A stretch of 64,000 nt of DNA from UBA2991 sp965221735 (GTDB lineage Bacteria; Chloroflexota; Dehalococcoidia; Tepidiformales; Tepidiformaceae). Under the pieces are notes generated by a model. That model did not search any database. It saw only the letters and a list, made by a program, of their open reading frames with translations, and had not been told where the DNA came from. Where the stretch lies: the NCBI GenBank assembly GCA_965221735.1, contig OZ244910.1, forward strand, positions 1,922,001 through 1,986,000, in the 5' to 3' direction. The position numbers were made by a program, and so were the translations under genes. This document shows positions 24,377 through 33,717 of this stretch, piece by piece; the stretch's first letter is position 1, and every line of letters starts with the position of its first letter.

Positions 24377-25362
24377 GCGTCAGCTCCTGACACGGTCACG
24401 CGAGGATCGATGAGGAAGTAGCTGAGGTCGACCGCGAGGTTGACGAAGACGACGGCGCCCACGAGTAGCAGCGTGAAGGTTTGCGTCACGGGAATGTCGC
24501 GGATGCGGATAGCAGTCAGGATCTCGTTGCCCATGCCTGGAATGGCGAACATCGACTCCAGGACGACGTTGCCGGCCACGAGCGCGGCCACGAGGAACCC
24601 GAAGATGGTGACCACGGGAATGAGCGCGTTGCGGAGGACGTGGCGGGCGATGATGACTCCTCCGGCAAGGCCTTTGGAGCGGGCCGTGCGCACGTAGTCC
24701 TGGCGCAGCACCTCCAGCATGCCGGACCGCAGGAAGCGCATGAGGATGGCTCCCACCGCAAGTCCCCCGGCCAGGGCCGGAACGAGGAAGAGCTGGAAGC
24801 TGGCCCAGGGATCGTCCCAGATCAATTGCTGGGACGTGACGCCGATGGTTAACACGTCGTATTTGACGGCGTAGGCGGAGGCGATCGCCGCCGTGAGGAA
24901 GGCGGGCGCGGCCAGGAAGAAGATCGCAAAGACCCGCAATGAGGCGTCAAGGAAGCCATCCGGGCGGACCGCCGAGAGTATTCCGACGGGAAGCGCCAGG
25001 AGCACCGCGACGATGAGCGACATGATGCCGAGCTGGAGGGTGTAGGGCAGGGCATCGCCGGCAACGCTGTAGGACGGTTCGTTGTACTGGAAGGACTCCT
25101 GCGAGCGGCCGCGAAGAATGTCCCACCAGAACAGTCCGTACTGCTCGTGGACGGGCTTGTCCGTGCCGAGCTTCGCGCGGAGGTCGGCGAGCTGTTCCTC
25201 GCGTTGCTCCTCGCTGCGGGCCGCCTGGGCAAAGAACTGGTTGGCGAGCTGCTGCTCGGCGTAGTCGCCGGGAAGGACGCGCAGGACGAAGAAGACGAAG
25301 GTCAGGACGATCCAGATCGTGACCAAGGCCAGGAAGAAGCGCCGGATGACGTACTCGGTCAT
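24373..25362 (-). CDS. Peptide/nickel-type ABC transporter permease (DppB-like)
   Basis: The product has 329 residues. The opening YVIRRFFLALVTIWIVLTFVF and the later RFLRSGMLEVLRQDYVRTA are typical of DppB. The EAA-type loop is ARSKGLAGGVIIARHVLRNAL near 240. It forms the membrane channel with the downstream DppC-like protein. It is separated from the substrate-binding-protein gene by an 81-base gap that holds a strong hairpin. Confidence 0.93.
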   Translation of the reverse strand: MTEYVIRRFFLALVTIWIVLTFVFFVLRVLPGDYAEQQLANQFFAQAARSEEQREEQLADLRAKLGTDKPVHEQYGLFWWDILRGRSQESFQYNEPSYSVAGDALPYTLQLGIMSLIVAVLLALPVGILSAVRPDGFLDASLRVFAIFFLAAPAFLTAAIASAYAVKYDVLTIGVTSQQLIWDDPWASFQLFLVPALAGGLAVGAILMRFLRSGMLEVLRQDYVRTARSKGLAGGVIIARHVLRNALIPVVTIFGFLVAALVAGNVVLESMFAIPGMGNEILTAIRIRDIPVTQTFTLLLVGAVVFVNLAVDLSYFLIDPRVTVSGADA

Positions 25363-25389
25363 GGAGGGGAAGCCTCACTCCGAGATACT

Positions 25390-25427
25390 CCGGCGCCTCC
25401 CCCGCACAACTGCGAGGGAGGCGCCGG
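25390..25427. repeat. Perfect 12-bp inverted repeat (mRNA hairpin) between binding-protein and permease genes
   Basis: CCGGCGCCTCCC (25390-25401) pairs exactly with GGGAGGCGCCGG (25416-25427) around a 14-base loop. There is no T run, so it is probably not a simple terminator. In ABC operons, hairpins at this place commonly protect the binding-protein mRNA and reduce read-through to the permeases (inference). Confidence 0.75.
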
Positions 25428-25443
25428 GCAGTTGGTCGCCGGG

Positions 25444-27372
25444 TCAGGCGGGGCGCTGTTTCCCCTGGAAGGTGGGATGGTTCTGGTCGATCCAGAGCTC
25501 CTGGCTGATGGTCGTGCCGTAGGTGATGAAGAACGGCCCCCTGCGGTGCAGGTAGGGCCATTTCACCCAGCTGGTAAGGCCACCGACCATCTGGAGGTGC
25601 CCCGAGCCTGCGTCCGTGAGGGCGAAGCGCTGGGCTTCCTTGACGATCTCCTGGGCTCGCTCGTTGTCGAACTCCTCGAACATCGCGTTGATATACCCCT
25701 CCATGGTTGGAGTGGTGTACTTCCAGAAGTTGATGGTCCCGCGACCGCCATCCTCGGGGTGCGCCGAGTAGACCTGCGCGAAGCGGGTGCGCGGATCGGG
25801 GCTGTTCCACTGGTCCCAGCCGCCGAGGTAGCCCACCGACGCCTGGCCCGAGTTGTTGTACTCAAGCAGCGAGGTGACGGGGATCGCCTGCGCGTTCCAC
25901 TTCTCGGTATCGAGGTTGCGGTTGAGCATCGCCGGGAACCACTCGAGCAGGGGCACGTACTGCGGGAAGTCCACGGTGGTGACGCGGAAATCGACATCCT
26001 CGTGACCCTCCGCGCTTGCCTGCTCCCAGAGGGCGCGGGCATCGGCGATGTCCTGGTCCTTGGGCTGGCGATAGCCGGGCGCCTGCGAGAGCTCCTCCTG
26101 CGAGAGCGCCCACGCCGCGAACGGCCAGTTGACGGCCGGGTTGGGACGGCCAAGGCCCTGGAAGTGCTGCTGCGCCACCTCCGCGCGGTCCGTGGCGAGG
26201 AACATCGCCGTGCGAATGCGCTCGTCCGAGAGAGCGCGGTTGGTGGTGTAGTTGTAGGCGAACTCGAGGTTGTTGTTGGGGTCGCCAACGCGGAAGGCCT
26301 CGGCATCCGGGTTGTTCGCCGCGATCTCCTCCATCACCGCCTTGTCGCGGGAGGCGAGCTCGTCGATCTGCTTCTGCTCGAAGGCGAGGCGCTGCGGGTT
26401 GATGTCGCCGCCGAGGTTCACGAAGAAGAGCTCGTCGACCATGCCCGGGATGGTCCCGTCCTTGCGAAGGAAGTAGTCGTCGTTGCGCACGCCGTGGGCG
26501 CGCTCCTGCAACTCGAACTCGTCGAAGATGAAGGGGCCGGTACCGAGGACGTTGTCGGCGCTGAAGACACCGAACTCGTTGTCGTCCTCGAGCTTCTCGC
26601 CGATCTCCGGGTAGAGCATGCCGTTGAACTCATCCGTCATGTCGCCGAGCCAGGTGACCTGGGGCGAACTCATGCTGACGGTGAAGTTGGTCTCGTCGAC
26701 GTAGTCGACGTTCTCGATGTTCTTATAGATGAGCGGGTGGCGGAAGAAGGTCGTGTCTTCGGTCCCGTCCGCGCGGGTGCTCGAACGCTGGCGCTCGATG
26801 TTCCAGCGGACATCGTCCATGGTCAGGCCGCGACCGTTGGCCGGAGGCTTGTTGTGGTAGTTCACGTCGTCGCGGATGGTGAAGAGGTAGGTCACCTCAT
26901 CCGGCTGCTCGGGAAGGCCCCTCGCGATCTCGCCGGAGATCACGAAGTTGTCCATGTCCGTGAACTTCAGGAGGTTGTTGTAGGCGTTGCCGGCGGTGTA
27001 GGCGATGCCACGGTAGAGCTCGCGGTGGAGGTCGAGCGTGGTGCCGCTGATGCCGGTGTACTGGCTGAAGAAGCTGCCGTCGACGGCGCCCATCTGGGCC
27101 GCCGCGGCTTCGGTCGCCTCGGCCTCGGCAGCCGCGGCCTGGGTCGCTTCGGCCTCAGCCTCGGAGGCTGCGGCCTCGGTTGCCGCAGCCTCAGTCGCGG
27201 CGGCGGCCTGCGTTGCGGCGGCCTCGGTCGCGGCCGGCGCCGCATCGTCATCGTCGTCGTCGTCGCCGCAGCCTACGGCTACGAGCGCACCTGCTCCCAC
27301 GGCGCCCGCCGCCGATGCCTTGAGCACGGTCCGCCGGCTAAATCGCCGTCGTGTCCAGTAGTTTTCGCGCAT
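25444..27372 (-). CDS. ABC transporter substrate-binding lipoprotein, peptide/nickel family 5
   Basis: The product has 642 residues. The start at 27370-27372 is set by GGAGGG about 6 bases upstream. The N-terminus has a twin-arginine motif (RRRFSRRTVLKAS) and a lipobox-like AVGC followed by seven Asp, so it may be exported folded and anchored as a lipoprotein. Residues about 45-95 are a low-complexity Ala/Glu/Thr linker. The SBP_bac_5 fold follows: LHRELYRGIAY, YHNKPPANGRGLTMDDVRWN near 175 and GTGPFIFDEFEL near 270. Ligand specificity cannot be read; peptides are the family default. Confidence 0.92.
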   Translation of the reverse strand: MRENYWTRRRFSRRTVLKASAAGAVGAGALVAVGCGDDDDDDDAAPAATEAAATQAAAATEAAATEAAASEAEAEATQAAAAEAEATEAAAAQMGAVDGSFFSQYTGISGTTLDLHRELYRGIAYTAGNAYNNLLKFTDMDNFVISGEIARGLPEQPDEVTYLFTIRDDVNYHNKPPANGRGLTMDDVRWNIERQRSSTRADGTEDTTFFRHPLIYKNIENVDYVDETNFTVSMSSPQVTWLGDMTDEFNGMLYPEIGEKLEDDNEFGVFSADNVLGTGPFIFDEFELQERAHGVRNDDYFLRKDGTIPGMVDELFFVNLGGDINPQRLAFEQKQIDELASRDKAVMEEIAANNPDAEAFRVGDPNNNLEFAYNYTTNRALSDERIRTAMFLATDRAEVAQQHFQGLGRPNPAVNWPFAAWALSQEELSQAPGYRQPKDQDIADARALWEQASAEGHEDVDFRVTTVDFPQYVPLLEWFPAMLNRNLDTEKWNAQAIPVTSLLEYNNSGQASVGYLGGWDQWNSPDPRTRFAQVYSAHPEDGGRGTINFWKYTTPTMEGYINAMFEEFDNERAQEIVKEAQRFALTDAGSGHLQMVGGLTSWVKWPYLHRRGPFFITYGTTISQELWIDQNHPTFQGKQRPA

Positions 27373-27412
27373 GCCGGTCCCTCCACCGCAGTAGCGGCGT
27401 CCGATTCGGGCG

Positions 27413-27441
27413 AGCATACGAATGCGGGATCAGGGAGTCAA
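27413..27441 (-). promoter_or_regulatory. Sigma-70-type promoter of the ABC transporter operon
   Basis: On the minus strand TTGACT (27436-27441) is separated by 17 bases from TATGCT (27413-27418). This is the best consensus promoter in the window. It gives a leader of about 30 bases containing GGAGGG before the ATG at 27372. Confidence 0.8.
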
Positions 27442-27576
27442 TCATTTTTCTGCCCGCTTTCGAGGCAATTTGGTCCGCCTCTCGCCCTTGCCCCTGCTGT
27501 CCGACCCCTCACCCGACAACTGGCCACCGAGAGCCCCGGGCCCTAGGCTTGAGGGTGTCAGCAGGAGGCAGGCCCC

Positions 27577-28013
<437 letters not shown>

Positions 28014-28017
<4 letters not shown>

Positions 28018-28463
28018 CCGCCGCGGTAGCCGGTCACGGGGTCGTAGACGCGGATGCCGTCGAAGCGGCGGAAGTCGACATCGTGCGTCCAGATGGTCGC
28101 GACGCCGTGCTGGTGCATGAGGGCGACGAGGTGGGCGTCGTGGATGAGTCCTCCATGCGTGTCCTGACGTAGCGCCACCTCACGCAGGGCCGACCACCCG
28201 TCGGTCGTGTCGCTCTCGAACCGCACGTGGTCAAGGGCGAGCACCTGGTCGATGCTCTCAAGCGCCTGTCGCACCGAGACCGGTCGCGAGGGAAGCGACC
28301 GGTGCGTCACCTGACGGAGGTAGGCGAGCACGGCGGGCGCGAACAACACGACCCGCTCCGAGCCGCTCCAGGCGCCCGCGAGCGCCTCACGAGCGGCTTC
28401 GTGTTCGGGAGCGTCCACGTTCGTCTCGTAGATGAGGATGTTGGCGTCGATCGTGAAGGTCAC
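28014..28463 (-). CDS. VapC-like PIN-domain toxin ribonuclease
   Basis: The product has 149 residues with a GTG start overlapping the antitoxin stop by 4 bases. The PIN acidic residues appear as Asp in FTIDANILIYE near 6, Asp in LIHDAHLVALM near 108 and Asp in THDVDFRRF near 128. The domain is a magnesium-dependent RNase that, in VapC proteins, cuts tRNA or rRNA. It is paired with the ribbon-helix-helix protein just upstream. Confidence 0.88.
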
Positions 28464-28771
28464 GCCGTCTTCTTCTCACCGTCGCCCGTGCGCTCGCGGT
28501 GGCCGCGAGCCATCGCGCGCTCCAGGTCCTCCTGGAGGAGGAACTCCTTGACCGCGGCCCAGTCGCTCAGGTCGACGCCCGCGGGACCCATCGTGCCCAA
28601 GCTCCAGGTGGGGCGCTCGATCGCCTGTCCTTGTCGGGGCTCTTCCACTGCCCGCTTGAGCCCCACTGCGAGGAGGTAGCTGGCGGCATCGCTCAGCGAG
28701 AGCCCCTTGTCGGCGGCGTACTCGGTCAGCTCCCGATGGATGTGGAGGTCAATGTTGAGCGTCGTACGCAT
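28460..28771 (-). CDS. Ribbon-helix-helix antitoxin (VapB-like)
   Basis: The product has 103 residues. The N-terminus MRTTLNIDLHIHRELTEYAA is a ribbon-helix-helix DNA-binding start, and residues about 55-100 are the likely toxin-binding tail. It overlaps the toxin gene by 4 bases. The DNA just upstream carries a symmetric set of GATGC/GCATC sites covering the -10 box, which fits autoregulation. Confidence 0.85.
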   Translation of the reverse strand: MRTTLNIDLHIHRELTEYAADKGLSLSDAASYLLAVGLKRAVEEPRQGQAIERPTWSLGTMGPAGVDLSDWAAVKEFLLQEDLERAMARGHRERTGDGEKKTA

Positions 28772-28808
28772 GATGCAGTGATGCTATCACGAGACGCATC
28801 AGCGCATC
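28772..28808. promoter_or_regulatory. Predicted operator and promoter of the vapBC-like operon
   Basis: GATGC at 28772-28776 and 28780-28784 faces GCATC at 28796-28800 and 28804-28808, with the same 3-base spacing on both sides and a centre at 28790. A second palindrome, GTGAT-GCT-ATCAC, spans 28778-28790. The minus-strand -10 box TAGCAT (28781-28786) lies inside. Confidence 0.65.
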
Positions 28809-28829
28809 ACTTTGGGCCGAGGCCGGCCG

Positions 28830-30089
28830 TCAGGCGGCTCCCGCGGCGGCGACGGCCTTCTCGGCGGCCTCGCCGAGGCTCTCGGCGCGGATGACGTCGA
28901 GGCCGGCCTCGGCGAGCAGGGCCTCGCCCTCCGCCAGGTTCGTGCCGACCAACCTCATCACGACGGGGACGTCGAGGCCGAGCTCCTTCTCCGCATCGAT
29001 GACGCCCTGGGCGATGATGTCGACGCGGGCCATGCCGCCAAAGATGTTGACGAGGATCGCCTTCACGGAGGGGTCCTCGCTGATGACGCGGATGGCGTTC
29101 ACGACGCGGGCGGGGTCGTTCACCGTGCCGATGTCGAGGAAGTTGGCGGGTTCGCCTCCGGCGAACTTGATCGTGTCCATCGTGGCCATGGCGAGCCCGG
29201 CGCCGTTGACGATGCAGCCGATGTTGCCGTCGAGCTTGATGAAGTTCGCGACGCCGAGCTCATCGGCGAGCACCTCGAGGCGGTCCTCCTCGTCCTTGTC
29301 CCGCAGCTCGGACAGGTCCTGGTGGCGGTAGAGGGCGTTGTCGTCGATGGTGAATTTGGCGTCGAGGGCGAGCACGCGGCCCTCCTCGGTGACGACGAGG
29401 GGGTTGATCTCGGCGAGGCTGGCGTCGCTCTCGACGGCGGCCTGGTAGAGGCTGCCGACGAGCTTGTTCAGCGCGGCAGCCTGGTCGCCGGCGAGCCCGA
29501 GGCGGGCAGCGAGGGTGCGGCCGACGTAGGGCTCGTAGCCGGAGGCGGCGTTGACGGGGATGCGGACGATCGCGTCGGGGTCGTTGGCGGCGACGACCTC
29601 GATCTCCTGGCCGCCCTCGGTCGAGGCCATGATGAGCGGAGCGGCCTGGGCGCCATCGATGATGATGGCGAGGTAGAACTCGGAAGCGACGGCCGACTGC
29701 TCCTCGACGAGGACGTTCTTGACGAGCTTGCCCTCGGGGCCGGTCTGGATGGAGACGAGGTGCTTGCCGAGGATGCTGGCGGCTTCCTGCTCAGCCTCCT
29801 CGGCGGTGCTCGCAAGGCGCACGCCGCCGACGCGGTCGCCCCGGACCTGGCCCTCGTTGCCGGCCGGGTCGGTGGTGAGGCGCTCGTACATGGCCGCGGT
29901 TTCGCCCTCGGAGACGAGGCGTCCCTTGCCACGCCCGCCGGCATGGATCTGGGCCTTGACGACGACCTTGCCGCCAAGCTCTTCGGCGATGGCGCGGGCC
30001 TCCGCGGGGCTGCTCGCGACGCGTCCGCCGGGGACCTCGACTCCGTACTTCGCGAAGAGGGCCTTCGCCTGGTACTCGTGAACCTTCAT
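28830..30089 (-). CDS. sucC: Succinyl-CoA synthetase (ADP-forming) beta subunit
   Basis: The product has 419 residues, somewhat longer than usual (about 385-400). It makes or uses succinyl-CoA in the TCA cycle. The opening MKVHEYQAKALFAKYGV, the ATP-grasp lysines VVVKAQIHAGGRGK near 42, SLAEINPLVV near 225 and GNIGCIVNGAGLAMATMD near 288 are characteristic. The loop usually written LDVGGG reads LDIGTVNDPARV here. The alpha subunit gene sucD is not adjacent. A related ATP-grasp CoA ligase such as malate-CoA ligase cannot be excluded. GGAGG lies 5 bases before the ATG. Confidence 0.87.
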   Translation of the reverse strand: MKVHEYQAKALFAKYGVEVPGGRVASSPAEARAIAEELGGKVVVKAQIHAGGRGKGRLVSEGETAAMYERLTTDPAGNEGQVRGDRVGGVRLASTAEEAEQEAASILGKHLVSIQTGPEGKLVKNVLVEEQSAVASEFYLAIIIDGAQAAPLIMASTEGGQEIEVVAANDPDAIVRIPVNAASGYEPYVGRTLAARLGLAGDQAAALNKLVGSLYQAAVESDASLAEINPLVVTEEGRVLALDAKFTIDDNALYRHQDLSELRDKDEEDRLEVLADELGVANFIKLDGNIGCIVNGAGLAMATMDTIKFAGGEPANFLDIGTVNDPARVVNAIRVISEDPSVKAILVNIFGGMARVDIIAQGVIDAEKELGLDVPVVMRLVGTNLAEGEALLAEAGLDVIRAESLGEAAEKAVAAAGAA

Positions 30090-30195
30090 CGTTCCTCCGG
30101 GGCGGCCGCGAGCGCCGTTCAGGGGCGGGCCTTCTCCCGGGCGCCAGCCTACCGGCGCCCGCTCACACGGGAAACTCCGGAGCGGGCGGAGTCGT

Positions 30196-31842
30196 TCAGG
30201 CGATGTGATCGGGCTCTTCGGCGGCGCTCCTGCCGGCGATGTAGCCGAACGTCATACCGGGGCCAAGGGTGCCGCCGGCGCCGCCGTAGACCATGGCGGT
30301 GACCCCCGCCATGGCGTTCCCGACGGCGTAGAGGCCGGGGATGACCCCACCGGTGGCGCGCAGCACCTGCGCCTTCGCGTTGGTCTTCGGCCCGCCCTTG
30401 GTGCCGAGCGCGCCGGACTCGATCTGGGCGGCGTAGTAGGGGGGCGTGTCGATCGGCCCGAGGGTGGTGAAGGGCGCCTCTTCCCAGCGGTCGCCGTTGT
30501 AGCTGTCGTAGGCGCTGACGCCGCGGTCGAACTCGGGATCCTCGCCGCGGGCGACCCCCTCGTTGAAGCGCGCGACCGTTTCCTCCAGACCGTCGGCATC
30601 GATGTCGATCTGCGCCGCAAGCTCGGCGAGGGTGCCGGCGCGGCGGATCCAGTCGGGAGCGTCCGGGCCGACGTTATGTCGGGCGATGGGGGGCTGGTAC
30701 CGGCTATCCACGATGAGCCAGGCAGGGAGGTTGATGAACTCGAAGGTGTTGGGGTCGAACGTGTGGAAGGCGTGGCCGACGGCGTTGTAGTTGGCGGCCT
30801 CGTTCATGAAGCGCTTGCCCTTGCGGTTGACGATGATCGAGCGGGGCCAGGTGCGCTCGGCGAGGATGAGGCGGGCGAAGGTGCGGCCGCGCATCTCGTC
30901 GCCGGGGACGTGGATGCCGGGGATCCACCAGGCCTCGCTCATGTTGCCGAGCGCGGCGCCGGCGCCCATCGCCATCAGGAGGCCGTCCCCCTCGTTCTCG
31001 GGGGTCGAGGTGGGTGCGGTCATGGGGCCGCGGAGGAACGCCTTCACCAGTTCCTCGTTCCACTCGAAGCCACCGCTCGCGATGACGACGGCCTTGCGCG
31101 CCTTCACGAAGTAGTCCTCGCCGTTGCGCTCGGCGCGCACACCGACGACGGCGTCGCCGTCGTCGAGGACGAGCTCGCGGGCGCGGGTGGCGGTGTGGAC
31201 GGGAATCTCGCGGTCGAGGCAGCCCTTGATGAGAGAGCCGGCGAGCGCCTGGCCGGTCGAGCGCATGTCGCGGGCGCGGCGCGCCTCCATCACGTCCGGG
31301 GGGACGTCGTCGATGCGCTTCGTATCGATCTCCAGCATGGTGGCGGGGAAGGAGACGGCGTCGGGCTGGCGGTTGATGCGGTCGGCCCAGGGCCCGAGGT
31401 CCTCGAAGGGGAAGAGATCGTTGTCGAGGGAGCGGCCGCCCTCGGGCTTTCCGCCCGGATTCTCGGGGTGGTAGTCGGGGTACCCCTCGAAGACGTGCAG
31501 GGAGACGGGCGTGTTCTCCTCCATGTAGCGCAGCATCTCGGGGCCGGTGTCGATGAGGGTCTCGACGAGCTCGCCGTCCATCATGCCGAGGGAGAGGGAG
31601 TTCAGGTAGGCGAGGGCGTCCTCGCGCGAGTCCTCGATACCGGCCTCGGCCATGTGGGGGTTGTTCGGCACCCAGAGCACGCCGCCGGAGAGGGCGGTCG
31701 TGCCGCCGACCACCTCGGCGCGCTCAAGCAGGGCGACCTCGGCGCCGTTGTCGGCGGCGAGGATGGCGGCGGTCGTCGCGCTCGCACCGGAGCCGAGCAC
31801 GGCCACGTCGACTTCGAGGTCCCAGCGTTCGGGAAGCGCCAT
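30196..31842 (-). CDS. FAD-dependent dehydrogenase, 3-ketosteroid delta-1-dehydrogenase-like
   Basis: The product has 548 residues with AGGAG upstream. The FAD site is VDVAVLGSGASATTAAILAA near 11, followed by ALLERAEVVGGTTALSGGVLW, the pattern shared by KstD and fumarate-reductase-type flavoproteins. The C-terminal GLYAVGNAMAGVTAMVYGGAGGTLG near 500 closes the FAD domain and fits the KstD branch. It would oxidise a ring or enone system. The substrate, steroid or otherwise, is not settled, and no steroid gene cluster surrounds it. Confidence 0.86.
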   Translation of the reverse strand: MALPERWDLEVDVAVLGSGASATTAAILAADNGAEVALLERAEVVGGTTALSGGVLWVPNNPHMAEAGIEDSREDALAYLNSLSLGMMDGELVETLIDTGPEMLRYMEENTPVSLHVFEGYPDYHPENPGGKPEGGRSLDNDLFPFEDLGPWADRINRQPDAVSFPATMLEIDTKRIDDVPPDVMEARRARDMRSTGQALAGSLIKGCLDREIPVHTATRARELVLDDGDAVVGVRAERNGEDYFVKARKAVVIASGGFEWNEELVKAFLRGPMTAPTSTPENEGDGLLMAMGAGAALGNMSEAWWIPGIHVPGDEMRGRTFARLILAERTWPRSIIVNRKGKRFMNEAANYNAVGHAFHTFDPNTFEFINLPAWLIVDSRYQPPIARHNVGPDAPDWIRRAGTLAELAAQIDIDADGLEETVARFNEGVARGEDPEFDRGVSAYDSYNGDRWEEAPFTTLGPIDTPPYYAAQIESGALGTKGGPKTNAKAQVLRATGGVIPGLYAVGNAMAGVTAMVYGGAGGTLGPGMTFGYIAGRSAAEEPDHIA

Positions 31843-31936
31843 CGTTCTCTTCTCCTGTAGCGAACCGCGTCATCGCGGCGCCCTCGTGGTCGAGTTGGCG
31901 GCATCCTACGCCGCCCGCGACGTCAGGTACCGGCCG

Positions 31937-33562
31937 CTACAGGGTGCAGGTGGTGGCGGCGATGTGGGCGCCTTCGAGGTAGGCGAAGAGGTTGCAGCCG
32001 GGCCCTGTGCGTGAGCTCTGTGGCTCATCCTCGCCGTAGAGGCGGAAGCGGGGGGCGTGGTTGACGAGGGCGAACCAGAAGGCGTTGTGGCCGGGCAGGC
32101 GTTCGAGTTCTTCGCCTGAGGGTCCGAGGAGGGCGCCTTCGGTGGCCGTCCAGCGCGAGCCGTCCTCGGTGGTGGCGACGCCGGCCTCCACGTCGTAGGC
32201 GACGATGCGGCCGGGGGGCGCCGAGTAGGCGCGGCCGCCGGAACGGTCTGGGGTAGAGAAGACGACGACGGGGTCGCCGCCGATCTCGTCCTGCAGGAAG
32301 TCCCGTTCGCCGAGCAGGAGGATGGGGTAGCCGACGACCTGGTCGTTGAGGCGGATCGCGTAGACGCTGTCCTTGACGGCGAGGGGGCCGCTGCGGTCGG
32401 GGACGGGGAACATGAGGCCGGAGCTGGCGAAATAGCGGGAGTAGGCAACGCCCTCGCCGTAGTCGCGAACGTGGCCCGTTTCGATGTCGAGCACGAGCGT
32501 GTCGGGATGGTCCGCGAGCCACTCGTCCCAGGTCGTGTGGACGACCGGGAGGACATCGAGCCGGATGCCGCTCCCGACGAGATCGCCCCAGACGGGCTCG
32601 CCGGTGAACTGTTCCCAAAGGGTGTTGGTGGTGCGGTCGTACATGAGCTTGTTCGAGCGGTAGAGGAGACCGCTGGTGCCGAAGCGGTAGACCTCGTCGC
32701 CGACGCGCCCGTCGTAGAGGATGGCACTCCCGCAGAGGGTGCAGTAGGCGAGGGAGACGGGGACGCCGCCGACGGTGTCGTTGACCATCTCGTGCCAGTC
32801 GATGATGCGGCGGGGATAGGCGCGGGCGTCGCCGTTGATCTCGACGCCGATGACGCGGTCCTTCGGGCCGATCCAGGCGGCAGCCTCCTCGGGCGTGATG
32901 AAGTTCGGGTGCTCCAGGGGCGGGATGCCGTCGACCGTCACGCCGCCCCAGAAGATCTCCTGGGCGGAGAGGGTGCGGGGTTTGTCCGGGTCGAGGAAGG
33001 CGCCCATCTCCTCCTGGATGCCCTCGATCAGGCGGTGCTTGAACTCGACGTAGAGGGGCGTCTCGTCGTCGGGGGTGCGGAGGCCGAGCTCCTCGGTGAT
33101 CGGGAAGATGGGGTAGGGGTGATCGGGGCGAAGGTCGCTGAGGAGGCGGTAGACGAAGCCGCTGTAGGGGACGGGCACGGCGGCGAGGTCGACGAGGTAG
33201 GGGAGCCAGCGTTCATCGGGGTCGCGCGCCATTGCACGCAGGATGTCGCGCGTCGAGTCGGAGGTATCGGGGAAGAGGACGAAGCGGTTCCAGAAGTCGA
33301 TCTCAGTCCAGTAGATGAGGCTGAGGATGTGCTCGTCGGTGATGTCCTCCGGGGTGAGCGTGGGCTCGAGTCGGGGCGTGCCGGTGGACTGCGCGGCGGG
33401 CGTGGCGCTCTCCGGTGGAGGAGTGGTGGGGGAGGGGTCCAGGGTGGGGGTCGCGCGGTCCGGGGAGGGCGAGGCGGGGGGCGGCGGGGCGGGGGCATCG
33501 CCGCCGCAGGCCGCGAGCACGATCAGGGCGGCAGCCAGCGCGGCGAACGCACGGAGGGGCAT
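31937..33562 (-). CDS. DUF3179-domain lipoprotein
   Basis: The product has 541 residues. A signal ends in the lipobox VLAACG, followed by a Pro/Ser/Thr-rich stretch. The DUF3179 core lies at about 220-480, with RIIDWHEMVNDTVGGVPV, a cysteine pair in AYCTLCGSAILY near 255 and TLWEQFTGEPVWG near 300. The CxxC pair may bind metal or form a disulfide. The function of the family is unknown. It is common in Chloroflexota and marine bacteria. The start lacks a ribosome-binding site but has TACACT 7 bases upstream. Confidence 0.88.
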   Translation of the reverse strand: MPLRAFAALAAALIVLAACGGDAPAPPPPASPSPDRATPTLDPSPTTPPPESATPAAQSTGTPRLEPTLTPEDITDEHILSLIYWTEIDFWNRFVLFPDTSDSTRDILRAMARDPDERWLPYLVDLAAVPVPYSGFVYRLLSDLRPDHPYPIFPITEELGLRTPDDETPLYVEFKHRLIEGIQEEMGAFLDPDKPRTLSAQEIFWGGVTVDGIPPLEHPNFITPEEAAAWIGPKDRVIGVEINGDARAYPRRIIDWHEMVNDTVGGVPVSLAYCTLCGSAILYDGRVGDEVYRFGTSGLLYRSNKLMYDRTTNTLWEQFTGEPVWGDLVGSGIRLDVLPVVHTTWDEWLADHPDTLVLDIETGHVRDYGEGVAYSRYFASSGLMFPVPDRSGPLAVKDSVYAIRLNDQVVGYPILLLGERDFLQDEIGGDPVVVFSTPDRSGGRAYSAPPGRIVAYDVEAGVATTEDGSRWTATEGALLGPSGEELERLPGHNAFWFALVNHAPRFRLYGEDEPQSSRTGPGCNLFAYLEGAHIAATTCTL

Positions 33563-33569
33563 GGCGACC

Positions 33570-33575
33570 AGTGTA
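33570..33575 (-). promoter_or_regulatory. -10 box of the DUF3179 gene, leaderless geometry
   Basis: TACACT on the minus strand is followed by 7 bases and the ATG at 33562. Confidence 0.5.
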
Positions 33576-33717
33576 CGGGGCAGGGCGGCGCGGCTTGCTT
33601 ACGGCGCCCTAACGCGGCCGGTAAGCGGGCCGACTGGCCCGGTGCAGGGCAAGCCTCTAGCCTTACCGCGTCCACCGAGACTACATGTCACTATTCCCGT
33701 TCGCACCCGGAGAACCC

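Noticed and set aside
27100..27260. Repetitive GC-rich stretch as an intergenic satellite
   Set aside because: It is in frame and encodes the Ala/Glu/Thr linker of the substrate-binding protein.
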